A stretch of 64,000 bases of DNA from Diphasiastrum complanatum (GCA_029204225.1 CM055100.1:48760877-48824876), one strand, 5' to 3'. Counted from the first letter of the stretch, positions 33,096-44,890 are shown. Made by a program: numbers and translations. Notes: a model not told the origin generated them from the sequence alone.

Positions 33096-35560
33096 CTTGA
33101 TGGCCAACAAAAAATGAAAAGGGGTTGGCAAGTAGATAGTGACAATACTTCTTGACACTATATACCATGGCTAGGGCCTCTCACTCAATGGTGATGTAAT
33201 TGATCGTAGCTTGTATCAACTATCAACTGGCAAAGTCCATAGGATAATCCTTCTTAAATTTTTCTAGTTGAGTTAGAATGCTACCAATGGCATATTTGGA
33301 AGTGTCGATATGAATGTGGAATTCGATAGTCTAGTTAGGAGATTTAAGGATTGGAGCTGATAGTAATATTTGCTTCAGCTTGTGAAAAGCTTTTGTGGCT
33401 GGTGGTGTCCACTCAAGTGTGATCGTAATTTTATAGATTGGCTTGGATAACTTAGCGAGATACAATACAAATCTTTGTTAGTAATTGCAATGCCCCATGA
33501 ACTCCAAGATTTCACATATTGTTCATGGTTTAGGAAAGTAAATTATCACCTTGATTTTGTCCCAATCGGTTGTGAAATAACATGCCCTAGCACTATCTCG
33601 TGAGCAACAAATATCTGGCATTTTTCAGGGTTAAGTGATATGCCATATAATTGAGCACTTTTTTTTAAGCGATGCAAGTGCTTGATTCATAGGGAGGGCA
33701 CACATAGGTCATCTAAGACAATTTCAAGAAACTTCTACAGATGATTCTGTGAAGACATAACTCTTTCGAACGTGCTTGGTGCATTGCACAATCCAAATGG
33801 CATTACCTTGTAACCATAGGTATCCCCTTAAGTGGAAAGCCATTTTATATCAATCTTTTAGTGCGATCTTCACTTGATTATAGCCTTTGAAACCATCTAT
33901 AAAACTATAGGCCTCATTGTTGAAAATAAATTGTGCATAACTCGAATAACTATTCGACATTGATTGTTGATTGGATAGTAGATAGTAGTAGTGATAGTTA
34001 ATGTGATAACATAATCGATTCACTATTATGACAAGTACAACTATACTATCATTCACATGTGCAAAAAATGAATGACGGTTGGATCATTATGCCATTATTT
34101 AGAAGCAGAAACTTCGATCATATTAAGTGAGTTTAAGAGAGATAATAGAAGAGATAAGTAGCGAATTTAGTAGTCTGTGTTGAAGATGATACATTATATA
34201 TGCTTAATGTTTCCACTGTCTACTTTGATTGCATGATGATAATGCATTTTATTCTGCTATGACTTTCACTCTTACACAGACTATAATCGTGATAGCTTAT
34301 TATTAATCATTCTATGTCTATGGTGAAATAGAGAGGAGAACGTACAAGAATAACTTCTGAAAACAACTTCATAACTTCAACTTGAAAATCTGATTTATTG
34401 ATTTTTTTTTTCTTTGACGGCACACCCCTAACAAAATGTGATGTTTATTTGCATGCCATGTGGGGCTATGGGATTGGAATTGAAATGTAGTGGATAGGGT
34501 TCCACTATTCAATCTGTTTTAGTCAAGTTTGGAACAATACTTGACAATCTATCAACTTTTGGTCGATTAGAACTTTATTTGATAATCTCTTGAAACTGTT
34601 TCGACAATATGTGTATTTCTGCAACCGGTCTCGATACCTTCGACACTATCTCAATGATGCAAGTGAAATTGCAAAATAGTTTCACATTACAAATGATTTC
34701 GAGAATGAAGTCTAACACTCATGACCAGCAACTTGTTCAAATACAAACTCTATGAATGGTAGGATAGAGTTATCTTTATGGGTCACTACATTGAGTTTCT
34801 TGAAATCGACATAGGTCCATAGTTTTTTACTGTTCTTAGGTAGAACCACAATTGGCGATACCCAAGGAGTGTGTTCGATCTCAAAGATAAACCATGCATC
34901 GAGTAATCTCATCAGTTCCTTTTGGATGAGCTAGACATAACATGAATTAGATCGGTACGACCTACTAGTAGTAGGTTAGCTTTCTAAGTTAGTGAGATGG
35001 TGTATTGATACTTCAGATGATATGCCCCTAAGCTTTTTTTTAGCTCCAAGCGAAAGCAAACTCGATACTCGAGCAATAATACTTTTAGATATTCTAAGTC
35101 TTGACCTACTAAATCCTCACCTATTATTACAATACGCTCTTCCTCGCCTAGGTAAGCTAGGTTGAGCGGTTTTACCTCTACAGGTCCATCATAAATCAAA
35201 GTTTGAGAAGAAGAGGGATTTTCAGCATCTAATCATTGTGGTCTTAGTAGCAAGACATCCACCTCATCCATTGTATAATCCTTAAGGTAGGATGGTACTT
35301 CATGCACCGACTAATTCTCCACTTCTTGCACTTGTCTATTCTCAACTTCTACCTTGGTTTTCAAGGGAACCATGGGTTTTACTGGGGTGATATTTTTTTT
35401 TTCTACGTATTGGATTAGCATGACTTTGGAGGATGATCTACTATCCCTATTGGTATAGATGAAATAAGCAAATCCTTTGATTCATTTGCAGGCTTCATAG
35501 TAGTGGTTGGAAGCCTGAATGGGGTTGGTGTTGTTACCTTGGCTGGGTTGGATATACGTT
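33096..35560 (-). pseudogene. Ty3/gypsy pol remnant (RT, RNase H), minus strand
   Basis: Minus-strand fragments in order: LKKSLGAYHLKYQY near 35010, RT start (HTPWVSPIVVLPKNSKKL, YVDFKKLNVVTHKD, 34880-34760), RT motif A region (SFIDGFKGYNQVKIALKD, about 33900-33850), and RNase H (ALAMVYSVKKYCHYLLAN, DHQALLYSVNRPYTTR-like, 33180-33060). About 650 bases of unrelated text split the RT between 34060 and 34700. The catalytic YLDD region is not recognisable. Stops are numerous. No LTRs were identified. Confidence 0.75.
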
Positions 35561-37129
35561 TTGTCATTCTATAATGACACTTCCAACCGACAGATGGCTA
35601 CGCGTTTCCACCGATCCCATTTTAATACCATAACATTCTCTTTTTTGGAGTTAGAGAGTCCAAGTTCTTCGTGCACATCAATCTGGGATGTAGATTCTAC
35701 TGTGTCTACCTTGATCGTGGGAGATTGGGTCCTCGGTGTAGTGGTTGTTGATACCTCTCAAGATCTAAATATCATAGGACTTCATCATCTGTGTACTCTC
35801 ATTTCTCGTCAAGTGTAAGTACCCAACTAAGTTCGATTGCTTGTGGATCACAAATTTCGAGCAGTGGCTCATGGGGTAGCCATTGAGATTGTATTATAAA
35901 ATTTGAAATCTCGAGAATAGGGTCTTCTGGGTCATTTTCCATAAATCAAGAGCTTCATTGTCCTCTGTATTCTAGAACTGTCTCCTTGCACATCAACTCA
36001 CCTAGGAAACAAGTGCATATTAGTCAATAGTTTTATTAATCTACCATAAATTCTGTATTGATTTGATATTGAATTTTGAGACTTTTTCATTTTTAGAATG
36101 TTGATTTATTTAATTCATTCCAATCTAGGTCAAATACACCCTATGGTGTTGATTGCATCCATGTTGAGTAGATTTGATTGGTTATTCTTAAGACTATGTT
36201 CACCATACATCTCACATGCATGCTTATACAAATGTGAATGGATCAAGTTAGTCTTTAGAAGAACGTTAGTGAAACTCTTGCATTGAAGAATTTTTGGATG
36301 TCAAATTTTCTAGATGAGGAAGAAAACAATAGGAGGCCTTTTCGTTGCCATGAACAAAATAGAAGATTCTTCATGTGTGTCTAGATATGAGCTTTGAAGT
36401 ACACTAACTAGGAGGGAAACACCTTTTGGAGGAAATATGCAACACCCATTTATTGTCCATGTATTACTAGTACTACATTTCTAGCTCAAAACATATGTCA
36501 AAAAGACTTATGCTATTAGGCACAAAAAAATGAGCTTGAAAATTTGGTCCAATGTAAAGTATTTGACTTATAAAGATAAATAGAAGCTCTTCAACTAATA
36601 ATTAGAGTGAAGTGGCACTCTTCTATGCATGTGAATGCAAGCATCTCAAGTGCACTTTTTGGGCCCAATCTCATTTCATGCCAAGTTGACCTATCGCTAG
36701 CAACTTATGACCGATGGGCCAATCATAAGCTAGAAAGGCCCATGAGCCAATCAAAACATGATGCCCCGTAAAACCCAGGGGTTTCACAGATATGGCAAAT
36801 GGGGCAAATAATAAACAAATGCAAAGTTCAAAATAATGAAGATAAATATAGAGATTTTCACAATTTAGATGAAAGTCTTGACCGGTCTTGAGACATCTTG
36901 CCAAGGTGATCCTTTGGGTGGTCCTCTTTTTGCTTTGGCTCATTTGCGTGCCCTTTGAGCTTCTGCAGAGGCCTTTTCTTCCTGCTTATTTCGTTTGGTT
37001 GCTGATGACACTCATATTGTCGGTCCTGCTCCTGTGGTGCTCCATGCCTTTCATTGGATGGTGTGGAGACCCTTTCAGCTCAGAATCAGGCTCGAATACC
37101 CATTTCTTGTGGAGGTGGGGGTCTTTTCT
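35561..37129. other. No recognisable gene
   Basis: Includes probable gag-side remnants of the minus gypsy and the 3' side of the minus copia derivative. I looked for a copy of the LTR at 40774-41430 here and did not find one. Confidence 0.4.
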
Positions 37130-39010
37130 CTACGCACCAAAAATTGACAATCTCCAAGTATTGGCACCAAGTAGCTCAACACTTGAGAACTTAGCCATGG
37201 ATGAGTGACATAATGAACCTCCATTAGCTTTATTTCCATCAGCAAAACCAGCCAAGAGTGCTAGTACAACTCCAACAATAAGATATTGCAAGACAATGTA
37301 GCTAGTTTGTCCACATCTTGACAATTTGCACACATCCACATGAAATAGCTCAAACATGAGATAGAACAAGTAAAGTAAACTTGAACAAAACTTACTTGCT
37401 GCTCCTTTGACCTTACTTGAGTCTTCAATAAGCTGTAAAAATAGATCCATAACATCTTTTCCAAATAACCTTCCTTTGATGCTCTTGACTAGCTCCAAAT
37501 TGCCACCTTTCCTTTTGTGTTGTTGAAGCCCTTTGAGACCAACCTCTTGATCTTCCTCTTGACCATCAAAGTCATTGAACAAACTTTGTTTTCCAGATCC
37601 ATTACTTGCTTTTCCAGTATGAGAACCATGAGAACCAATATCCACTTGCATAACATCATCTACACAAGATAATTCTCCAAAACATGTGAGTAAAGCAAAG
37701 TGAGTCGCTTCCACTTGCTTACCTTTCTCTTGATTATCAAAGATATCAAAGATATGAATATCTTCAGACCTGAACCTCTGGAAATACTCCCTCTCAAACA
37801 TATGATCTAGATTCAACAAGATCTCATCAATGCTTGATCTCGATCTTCCACAAAGGTTAGTGAAAACAATGTCACCAATGTCACCATCATAAATCAAAAG
37901 ATAGATTCCAAACTTTCCATCCAACACGAAGTAGAGTAGGTGAAGATGAGTATCAAACCTAAGAAATCCAGACCTCTTGAGTCCATAACAAACCTCAATA
38001 AGCTTACCAATGAGATCTCCCTTGCCTTGAAGAAATTGCCTCTCGATTTGCTCCATGTAGTCTTCTCCAACCAACCTTTTGCCATCTTGATCATGAGTGA
38101 TCAATTCACAATCATAGAATCCTTTGAGTTGATGAGGAGATGTGAGATCCATGCCTTGGATCTTCCCAAGAACCAATCTTCCATTGCTCTTTCCTTCATA
38201 AGACTCCCTCTTAATGATTGCATCATAAGAAGTAGAAATCTCAAAGACATTAGAAGCCATGAAAAAAATGATTAGTACCTTCAACATAAGGATGATTGAA
38301 GTACTCTCTTTTCTCAAACAAGAACTTCTATTCAATGTTTTAGGCAATGACTCATTTGATAATGATTCTCCCTCACTATCATTCACAATGACATCATTCA
38401 AAGTACATCCTACATTGAACTCTTCACATACTTTTCTTCTTCTTGACTTGTGACTATCTCCCTCACTAAGTCTCTTGATAGAACCATTTGATCTACTCTC
38501 TTTATGAATAAATGTGACTCCACTTGCTGCAAAAATGACTTTCTTGGACTCATCACAAAAGAATGTAGAAGAACTACCTCCTTCATGCATGCCCCTAGCA
38601 ACATCTTTTGACATATGATCAAAGAAATCATTAACAACAATCTTTTCCAAGGAAGAACCTTCACCTCCATTGATGAAGTTAGCTCTTTCCTTACCTTTTG
38701 CATGCTTGCACTTGCCATGAAGAACCATTGAAACACCATCATTATCCTCAAGACTAGCCAAGTTAGCACAAAAGAAGCATATTAGATCTTGACCTAGATC
38801 TAGCATAAGGAAGCTTGTTAGACTTTGCATAAGATCCACCAATCTTATTGATGCTAAAAGGTAACTTTGGAAAGTTGAGACCAATCTCCTTTTCCATTCC
38901 ATCCTTTTTGTTAGCCATAACAAAAGCATCAAGCTTGAAAAGTCTACCTTGTCTATTGCCCCTAGCAACCAAGATTTCTTCCTTTGTAATGAAACAAACA
39001 TCACCACCAA
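37130..39010 (-). CDS. 626-codon ORF with scrambled copia RT segment, function unknown
   Basis: Uninterrupted minus-strand ORF downstream of gag. It overlaps the last 248 bases of gag in the +1 frame, so the independent part begins near 38760. Most of it is not recognisable. It is rich in Ser, Lys, Glu and Asp, with a hydrophobic stretch (ILMLKVLIIFFMA) about 40 percent along. About 55-60 percent along are traces of copia RT: EDYMEQIERQFLQGKGDLIG resembles the IYMEQPEGF...DLVCKL box, then CYGLKRSG resembles LYGLKQSP, then YLLIYDGDIGDIVFTN resembles LLYVDDIVFTN with the YVDD destroyed. The C-terminal 90 residues include further hydrophobic segments. It cannot be an active RT. It may be a captured or rearranged reading frame of a non-autonomous copia family, or an incidental long ORF. 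Confidence 0.55.
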   Translation of the reverse strand: MVVMFVSLQRKKSWLLGAIDKVDFSSLMLLLWLTKRMEWKRRLVSTFQSYLLASIRLVDLMQSLTSFLMLDLGQDLICFFCANLASLEDNDGVSMVLHGKCKHAKGKERANFINGGEGSSLEKIVVNDFFDHMSKDVARGMHEGGSSSTFFCDESKKVIFAASGVTFIHKESRSNGSIKRLSEGDSHKSRRRKVCEEFNVGCTLNDVIVNDSEGESLSNESLPKTLNRSSCLRKESTSIILMLKVLIIFFMASNVFEISTSYDAIIKRESYEGKSNGRLVLGKIQGMDLTSPHQLKGFYDCELITHDQDGKRLVGEDYMEQIERQFLQGKGDLIGKLIEVCYGLKRSGFLRFDTHLHLLYFVLDGKFGIYLLIYDGDIGDIVFTNLCGRSRSSIDEILLNLDHMFEREYFQRFRSEDIHIFDIFDNQEKGKQVEATHFALLTCFGELSCVDDVMQVDIGSHGSHTGKASNGSGKQSLFNDFDGQEEDQEVGLKGLQQHKRKGGNLELVKSIKGRLFGKDVMDLFLQLIEDSSKVKGAASKFCSSLLYLFYLMFELFHVDVCKLSRCGQTSYIVLQYLIVGVVLALLAGFADGNKANGGSLCHSSMAKFSSVELLGANTWRLSIFGA

Positions 39011-40172
39011 ACTTTACCATGTATCCTTTCTCTATCATTTGACCAATACTTATCAAATTCTTTGAAAGTGAAGGAATGTAAAGAACACCATCAAGTCTTG
39101 CTTTCCTATTAGTGGAGAGACAAATAGGAATTGAACCAATACCTTCAATCACACACTCACCACCATTGGCCATGTGAATTGCTTTCTTGGCTCCATCATA
39201 AGTGACCAAAGAAGTAAAGAACTCCTTGTGACTAGTCATGTGTGAGCTAGCTCCACTATCAATCCACCATAAATCTTTGTCACCTTCACTTGATATTGGA
39301 CTTGATGAACACATCAAAAGAGAATCACCACCACCTAGACCCTCATCATTAGTAGTAAAGTTGATTTGTTTGCTACCTTCATCTCTTTGCTTCTTCAAAC
39401 ATTCATTTGCAAAATGCCCTTTGATTCCACAATAAAAGCATTTCAACTTAGACTTATCTTTCTTTTTGCCAAAAGAAGAAGTCTCACCTTGATCTTGCCC
39501 TTTAGACCACTTGCCTTTGCCTTTGCCCTTGAACTTTCCTTTGATGAACATAGCATCCTCTTCATAATGAGATGTCAATGTAGATCCACCTCCTCTTGAT
39601 TGAAGCCTATACTCCTCATTCACCAAGATCTCTTGCAAATCCACAATACTTGGCAAAGTCTTTTGAATAGCAAAACTTTGAACAAGATTAGCATGATCAT
39701 CCAACAAGCCATTAAGTATAACTTGAACAAGCTCTACCTCCTTAATGCTTTCATCAATATATGCTAACTCATCATTGAATGCCTTGACCCTCAAAACAAA
39801 AGCATGAGTACTCTCTTCCTTCTTTTGCAAACTTTGAAAGATTTGCCTCCTAAGAGTAAGCACTCTTGATGTAGACTTGGATTCATAAAGCTTCTTCAAA
39901 GCTTCCCAAGCCTCCAAAGATGATGTGCACTTACCAACTTCCTTGAGAAGTTCATTGGTAACACTGATCTTGATCATGTGTAGAGCTTTCTTTGCTCTCT
40001 TGTCATACCTCACTTGATCTTGTTGAGTTGCTGGTCTCTCCTCCAAACCTACAACAATCTCCATCAACTCATTCATCTCCAATAAGGACTCCATCCTCAC
40101 CTTCCAAGTAGAATAGTTGATTGAGGTAAGCCTATCATTGCTCTCCAACATAAAGCCTCCACTTGTAGCCAT
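38763..40172 (-). CDS. Copia gag-protease, intact ORF
   Basis: The protein starts MATSGGFMLESNDRLTSINY. The capsid region (NYSTWKVRMESLLEMNELM, ALHMIKISVTNELL, LTLRRQIFQSL) is UBN2/Retrotran_gag-like and forms the particle. A zinc knuckle near residue 245 reads CFYCGIKGHFANEC (CCHC complete) after a Lys/Gly-rich basic stretch. The aspartic protease near residue 305 reads WWIDSGASSHMTSH, with the D-S-G-A catalytic motif intact. The frame passes the YIPSLSKNLISIGQM motif and stops shortly after, where pre-integrase would be expected. At 469 codons without stops it could still produce Gag and protease. Confidence 0.9.
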   Translation of the reverse strand: MATSGGFMLESNDRLTSINYSTWKVRMESLLEMNELMEIVVGLEERPATQQDQVRYDKRAKKALHMIKISVTNELLKEVGKCTSSLEAWEALKKLYESKSTSRVLTLRRQIFQSLQKKEESTHAFVLRVKAFNDELAYIDESIKEVELVQVILNGLLDDHANLVQSFAIQKTLPSIVDLQEILVNEEYRLQSRGGGSTLTSHYEEDAMFIKGKFKGKGKGKWSKGQDQGETSSFGKKKDKSKLKCFYCGIKGHFANECLKKQRDEGSKQINFTTNDEGLGGGDSLLMCSSSPISSEGDKDLWWIDSGASSHMTSHKEFFTSLVTYDGAKKAIHMANGGECVIEGIGSIPICLSTNRKARLDGVLYIPSLSKNLISIGQMIEKGYMVKFGGDVCFITKEEILVARGNRQGRLFKLDAFVMANKKDGMEKEIGLNFPKLPFSINKIGGSYAKSNKLPYARSRSRSNMLLLC

Positions 40173-40761
40173 GTTGAAGTGACCTGATCTTCTCTTTCAA
40201 CCCGTTCCAATGCACAAAGCACTCTCTTGAATGTCAACAAATGAACTCAAGAAGAAATCACAAAGATATGGAACCTCTCAAATCTCTTCTAGCACTTCTA
40301 ACTAGAAAATCAACACATAGAATAGTGAAATCTTGATCAACCTATGATCTATCCTCAACCTAATGATTCTTGCCACTTCCTAAGATTGAAACACACTCAA
40401 ATGAAGTTCAATAACCTCACAAACCAGAGATCCAATCAAAATTAGGGTTTTGACAAAATCACAAAAAATTGAATATCTCAAATTCTACGTGCAATTTCTA
40501 GAAACTTGATATATCTTCTTGTAGACTTCAATGAGACCTTCCTAATGCACCAAAAATCATCTAAATCTAGTAAGCCAAGTGTGAAATCGGAATTGATCAA
40601 GTATATAACCCTATATTGAGTTTTGACCTACAAAAGATCAATTCTACACATGCAAAAATGTTGATTTTTGAGTAGAGATCAATCTAGCATGCTCTAGCAT
40701 TGGTAACTCCTCCAAATCCTTGCTAAAGATGGCTGATCCTTTCATAACCTGAAACTCAAGA

Positions 40762-40773
40762 GCTCTGATACCA
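40762..40773 (-). other. Primer-binding site (initiator Met tRNA)
   Basis: Minus strand reads TGGTATCAGAGC immediately after the LTR end, a perfect match to the copia consensus. It fixes orientation and the LTR boundary. Confidence 0.88.
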
Positions 40774-41430
40774 TGTGAAGGATTTCAGATCATTCAAGAT
40801 CCAATCCATGTCCCAAATCTTTGGTTACAATAAGGAGCAAACCAACAATCCTGCCAATGTAGAAAAATCAGCATCTACATACAAAATGAGATGCAAATTC
40901 TAAGAGATATTGATCAAACATGAACCAAAACATAAAACATGTTTGTTGTCCGTACAATTACAGTACCCTACTGTATTTCACACGTGTGGAACCAAAAATA
41001 ACAATAAATGATCATTCTACACATAGAATTGCAAGATAACACCAAGATAGTGCACCAATGAGTAGTAGAACTCAAAGAGAACCATGTATAATGATGAAAT
41101 GAGAGAGATAAGAGAGAAGATGTGTCTCTCCACAATTTACATCCTTTTATAGAGTTTCCAAAACCTATTTGGCCACTTGGCTTTCCCTCCAAAATGTAAA
41201 CCCTACTATTTTTGGGTCTAGATTCAATGTACCCAAAGTTCAAATTTGAATCTCTCTCAAACTCGACTACCAACTTTCCCACACTTTCCAAAAGTGTTTA
41301 TTGAATGTATTTTAAACTAATATAACTTCAAAAAGTTTATCTCTAAGTCTAAAATGAGTTTTGGCCTCTTATTGACAATTTACCAAAATGTGACTAAACT
41401 AGACTAAACTAGTTGAAATCTCTCACACCT
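40774..41430 (-). repeat. 5' LTR of the minus-strand copia derivative (outer end approximate)
   Basis: The inner end reads ...AATCCTTCACA directly before the primer-binding site. The outer end is placed near 'ctctcacacctaca' but is not certain, because the following DNA is made of similar CACTTACAC-type repeats. Length is about 650 bp. Confidence 0.6.
41143..41152 (-). promoter_or_regulatory. TATA box of the copia LTR
   Basis: Minus strand reads CTATAAAAGG inside the LTR, followed downstream by a CT-rich, GAGAGAGA-type leader. Position and sequence fit a retrotransposon promoter driving the gag ORF. Confidence 0.6.
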
Positions 41431-41715
41431 ACATCCACACTCACACCTACACTTAACTACCCTTGCACTTACTTAATTTTCACTCACAATTACAATTGCT
41501 TACACTTACACACTTGCACTACCGCAGTCTTACACTTACACATAGATCTGTAATCACACTTGGACTAATATTTACTTATGCTTGCACTTAGACTTATATT
41601 AAAACACTTGTACTTATATAGATAAACCCACAGTAGCACTTACACTTAGTGATGTAAGTGAAGATCCAAGTGAATGCTAACACTAACACTTACACACTAA
41701 CACTCACACTTACAC
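41400..41715. repeat. Degenerate CACTTACAC repeat tract
   Basis: Variants of 'cacttacac', 'cacacctaca' and 'cttgcactta' recur for about 300 bases with no fixed period. It may be an expanded LTR flank or a decayed microsatellite. Confidence 0.6.
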
Positions 41716-41719
41716 AAAA

Positions 41720-41935
41720 AGTCCAGAACCACTAGCCATACAAGATGGCTATACGATTATACAAGGGCCACTGCACACCAGATGTTTCATCTGTGATGAA
41801 ACCAGCCACTGTCCAGTTAAGACCCAGTACCATGCTGAGTGTCTTGACTGTATCCGAAAACACAGTTTCAAAGACTGTCCAAAGCAACCAACTAAGATCC
41901 TACCTGCTCGTCACGTTAGTTATGACTCCCGATAG
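41720..41935 (+). pseudogene. Cys/His zinc-knuckle-like fragment
   Basis: A 71-codon plus-strand stretch ending TAG at 41933 contains RCFICDETSHCPVK followed by HAECLDCIRKHSFKDCPK. The spacings are C-x2-C-x4-H-C and C-x2-C-x3-H-x4-C, close to but not identical with retroviral-type CCHC knuckles. It is probably the nucleocapsid end of a retroelement gag. No matching RT was found nearby, so the family is not assigned. Confidence 0.4.
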
Positions 41936-42910
41936 GATCCTCACGACAACCACACGAGCACCATAGCAACCAACAGGTAAACCTGCTGCTCACTCGAAAA
42001 GTTTCTAGCAAACTTCTACAATACCGCACAATACACCAGCTCCATAATGAAACAAGACAATATGAAATGAGTCCTTGTCGACAGAAAGCGAAACCAATAT
42101 TCCGTCATCTGCTACAATGTCCAATCAAGAGCAACCTCCACAGGGAATTGACAGTTTTTCTCCCCTTCTACAACCTCAAATCTATTTGTCTTTCCACATG
42201 CTGATAAGATTTCCAATGTGCCAATACACAATATTTCTTGGATTCAGAAATTCCGAAAGAGATTCAGTTCTGAATCTCTTGTTCAGAGAGGTCCTTAGGA
42301 TATAGTACCTCAACCATACCTGCATCTCAAGCTATATCTTACAACATCTGCTATCAATGATGATAGATTTAGTGTAATTGACCCTGTCTTGTTTTGATAA
42401 GGGCATGTTAGAGTAAGTCACATTACTCTACAAAACAACTGAAATATTGCAATTGTCAAGGTATATTATCAATGTTGATGAATATAAGTTTTGTTCGACA
42501 AGTGCTATACTATTCTCACTCTTTGTCACGTTTGTTTATTTCCTTGTTTCTCTTCAACTATTTTGTGTGATTGATTTTTGCATGAGAAATAGCTATTGCA
42601 CAAGAGTCTTCTATAGAGCATCTCCAAAACACATTTTCATTCATCTATCCACGTGCAGATTCCCTTGTACAATAGTTTAGGATTTTTGAGACATATAAAA
42701 AATCCATGTCAACTTAGAGTTTATTCCTGCATCTCATTGCCATATCATTCTTTGAGTCACCTACAGCAAGATCGAAACATATTTAGTTAAAATTTGTTCA
42801 ATCTTTAGTCCAGTCGCATGTTCAACAAGTTTCAACTACGTGTTCCACATGCCGATCCAATCCTGAGCATGAACAGTCACCAGCAACAACATCCCCACCA
42901 ACAGACTTTT

Positions 42911-42942
<32 letters not shown>

Positions 42943-44280
42943 GAGTGGATCTGCTTGGATCCACTGGAGCAACCACATTTCCAGCAACAACATCAGCAAG
43001 ATCGACAGCCAAGGTCACAAATCAAATATGAAAAAGACAAGGCTAAAGAAGGCAGATGGGTAATCCAAAAAGACTCAATCAGAAGAAGTACCCCAATCAC
43101 GACGAAGATCCTTCAGAAAGGGAAACACAAGCATTGGGAAATCAGTCTCCTTCTTCAACCAACCTCTCGTCATACATTTGCAACCATTCTCATGCCTATC
43201 GCCCAAACCATCTACCGTTGTCACTACCACCCTTCCTTCCATCTGTTTGTTTATCATCAGTTTACATTTTTTCTGAGAAATCTCTAGTTTTCTATAGTCC
43301 TACCGAAGCAGTGGATAGATCATTGCAAGTGTCTTGCAGAGACCAACTACCACCTATATTGGTTGTTCAGCCGAAAAAGACCTACAAAAGCAGGCAAAGC
43401 AGCTAGAAAAAATAAAGAGAAATTAAGCAAATAAGTTGAGGAGGAAAGGATAAAACTTAAGCAACAAATGAGTCAGATCAACCTTGATCAAAAGAAACTC
43501 TCTGGAGCAATGATAGTTGAATCGCCTCGTATGAAGCCCAAAGAGATCCAAAAGTAATGGATAAAAAAAAAGCGCTGCAGAAAAAGGAAAGATGAAAACA
43601 ACCGTGAACCTACAAAATAAAGCAAGTTCCTCACCCAGTAAGTGGTGGTCAAAGCTCGACATTGCAAGGGTCAAAGGCTGCAACTGTAGAACTATTAGTT
43701 CCTTCATCCTTTCACCAAGCCTTCATCATGTTTCCTTACCGTTATCAAACCTCCATCCAAATTTGTTCCTACCACCATTTTTGATGAGTCCATCCCCTTG
43801 AGACTGATAACCAAAGTTTGTGCAACCTACCAAATCGAAGATTTTTCTTAAGACTGGAACTTCAACTGAACGAAGAATTGTGGAAACACCCAGAAGAAAC
43901 CAAAGATGGAATCTGTCAAGAAACCAAAGATGAAACCGTCAATGGCTGATACAAGTGACAAAACAAAAGAGACACAAGGAAATCACTCGATCATGCAAGT
44001 TGTGAAGTTGCTGAGAGCTCTCCAATTTTGAGAATGTCAACTACCTATGGCACTAAGACATTCTAAACCAATTGCAGCAATAAGACATTCTTGTTAAATT
44101 GCGGCAATTTGCGGAAACAGTTTTGATAAAGACTGGAGACAATAAGCACTTGGTTTTATGTAAGCAAACGAGGATCTACGCTTTTCCAAGTACCGTTCAA
44201 AGACGCCAATGCAAAAGCAGAATGACATCGTCCAATATGAGTTGCAGTGGGTCCTACAACACATTAGGGGTGAGATGATG
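41936..44280. other. No recognisable gene; homopolymer tract inside
   Basis: Several overlapping short plus-strand frames (for example 42818-43063, 43056-43406) are rich in Gln, Ser and Pro but contain no known motif and are broken by frame changes. They may be remnants of the same unidentified retroelement as 41720-41935. Confidence 0.35.
42907..42941. repeat. T14-G21 homopolymer junction
   Basis: Fourteen T followed by twenty-one G on the plus strand. A G run of this length can form G-quadruplex structure and is also prone to sequencing length errors. Confidence 0.9.
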
Positions 44281-44284
44281 TTGG

Positions 44285-44890
44285 TTGATTCTGACGAATC
44301 CCCAAGATACTCGGACAGAGCAACTCAAGAGCACCTCTCACCTTAGACCGAGGAGGTCTTTGAGAAGACGAGATGAACGAAGATTGAGAGCCAAGTATGA
44401 GAGCCGAGAAATGCTAGATAGGAATGACAAGCAAGAACTGTGTAACCCTCATGGTGAATCCCGGAAGATGGAATGACCATGTAAGAACTAGTATTTCTAG
44501 GCTAAAGTAATAAATGCAAGTAGACCCCTCTTAAAGAAAGTAGAGTGAGCCACCTTTTGATGGTGACCTCTAGTGGAGAGCATTATTCCACTTGTAATTT
44601 GTGAAATGTTAGGATGCCACCTAAGGAGCTCTCTTGCTTATATAAGAGACTCCCTCTTTGTGAAGAGGAGCTTTTTGCATTGTATCTACTCCATGCTTAA
44701 TAAGAAGATTTCCCATGAGTTTGATGCTACACTAAGATCCTTGATCATGATGGTTTTCTTGAGTGATGCCCCTATGATCATGCCCTTCCATTAATATTGT
44801 GTGTGGTTGTGGATTTAGAGTGGATTAGTTTTCTTGCTTTCCTAGTTGTGGATTAGATTTCATATTTTCTTGTGGATTAATGTAGGAGCC
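44285..44890 (+). repeat. LTR-like sequence, plus copy of an inverted pair
   Basis: Contains CACCTCTCACC..AGACCGAGGAGGTC, GAGAGCCGAGAAATGCTAG, CCACCTTTTGATGGTGACC, a TATA-like CTTATATAAGAG, 'gaggagctttttgcattgta' and 'ttgtggattagatttc'. All recur in the same order on the minus strand at 47350-48060. The TATA followed by a short transcribed leader is LTR-like. The 63-codon frame in it is not a gene. Confidence 0.7.

Larger units (their letters stand above)
37130..41430 (-). mobile_element. Copia-derived element with two long intact ORFs (non-autonomous)
   Basis: On the minus strand: an LTR (plus 40774 to about 41430) with a TATA box, a perfect initiator-Met primer-binding site (plus 40762-40773), a 469-codon gag-protease ORF, and a 626-codon ORF that starts inside the gag end in the +1 frame. 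No integrase is present, and only a scrambled RT segment remains. The 3' LTR was not found, so the low-coordinate edge is set by the ORF stop and is uncertain. The two long ORFs are free of stops, unlike every other retroelement in this window. Confidence 0.75.

Noticed and set aside
35519-35818. 99-codon plus-strand ORF
   Set aside because: Antisense to the gag-side region of the minus gypsy, with no recognisable domain.
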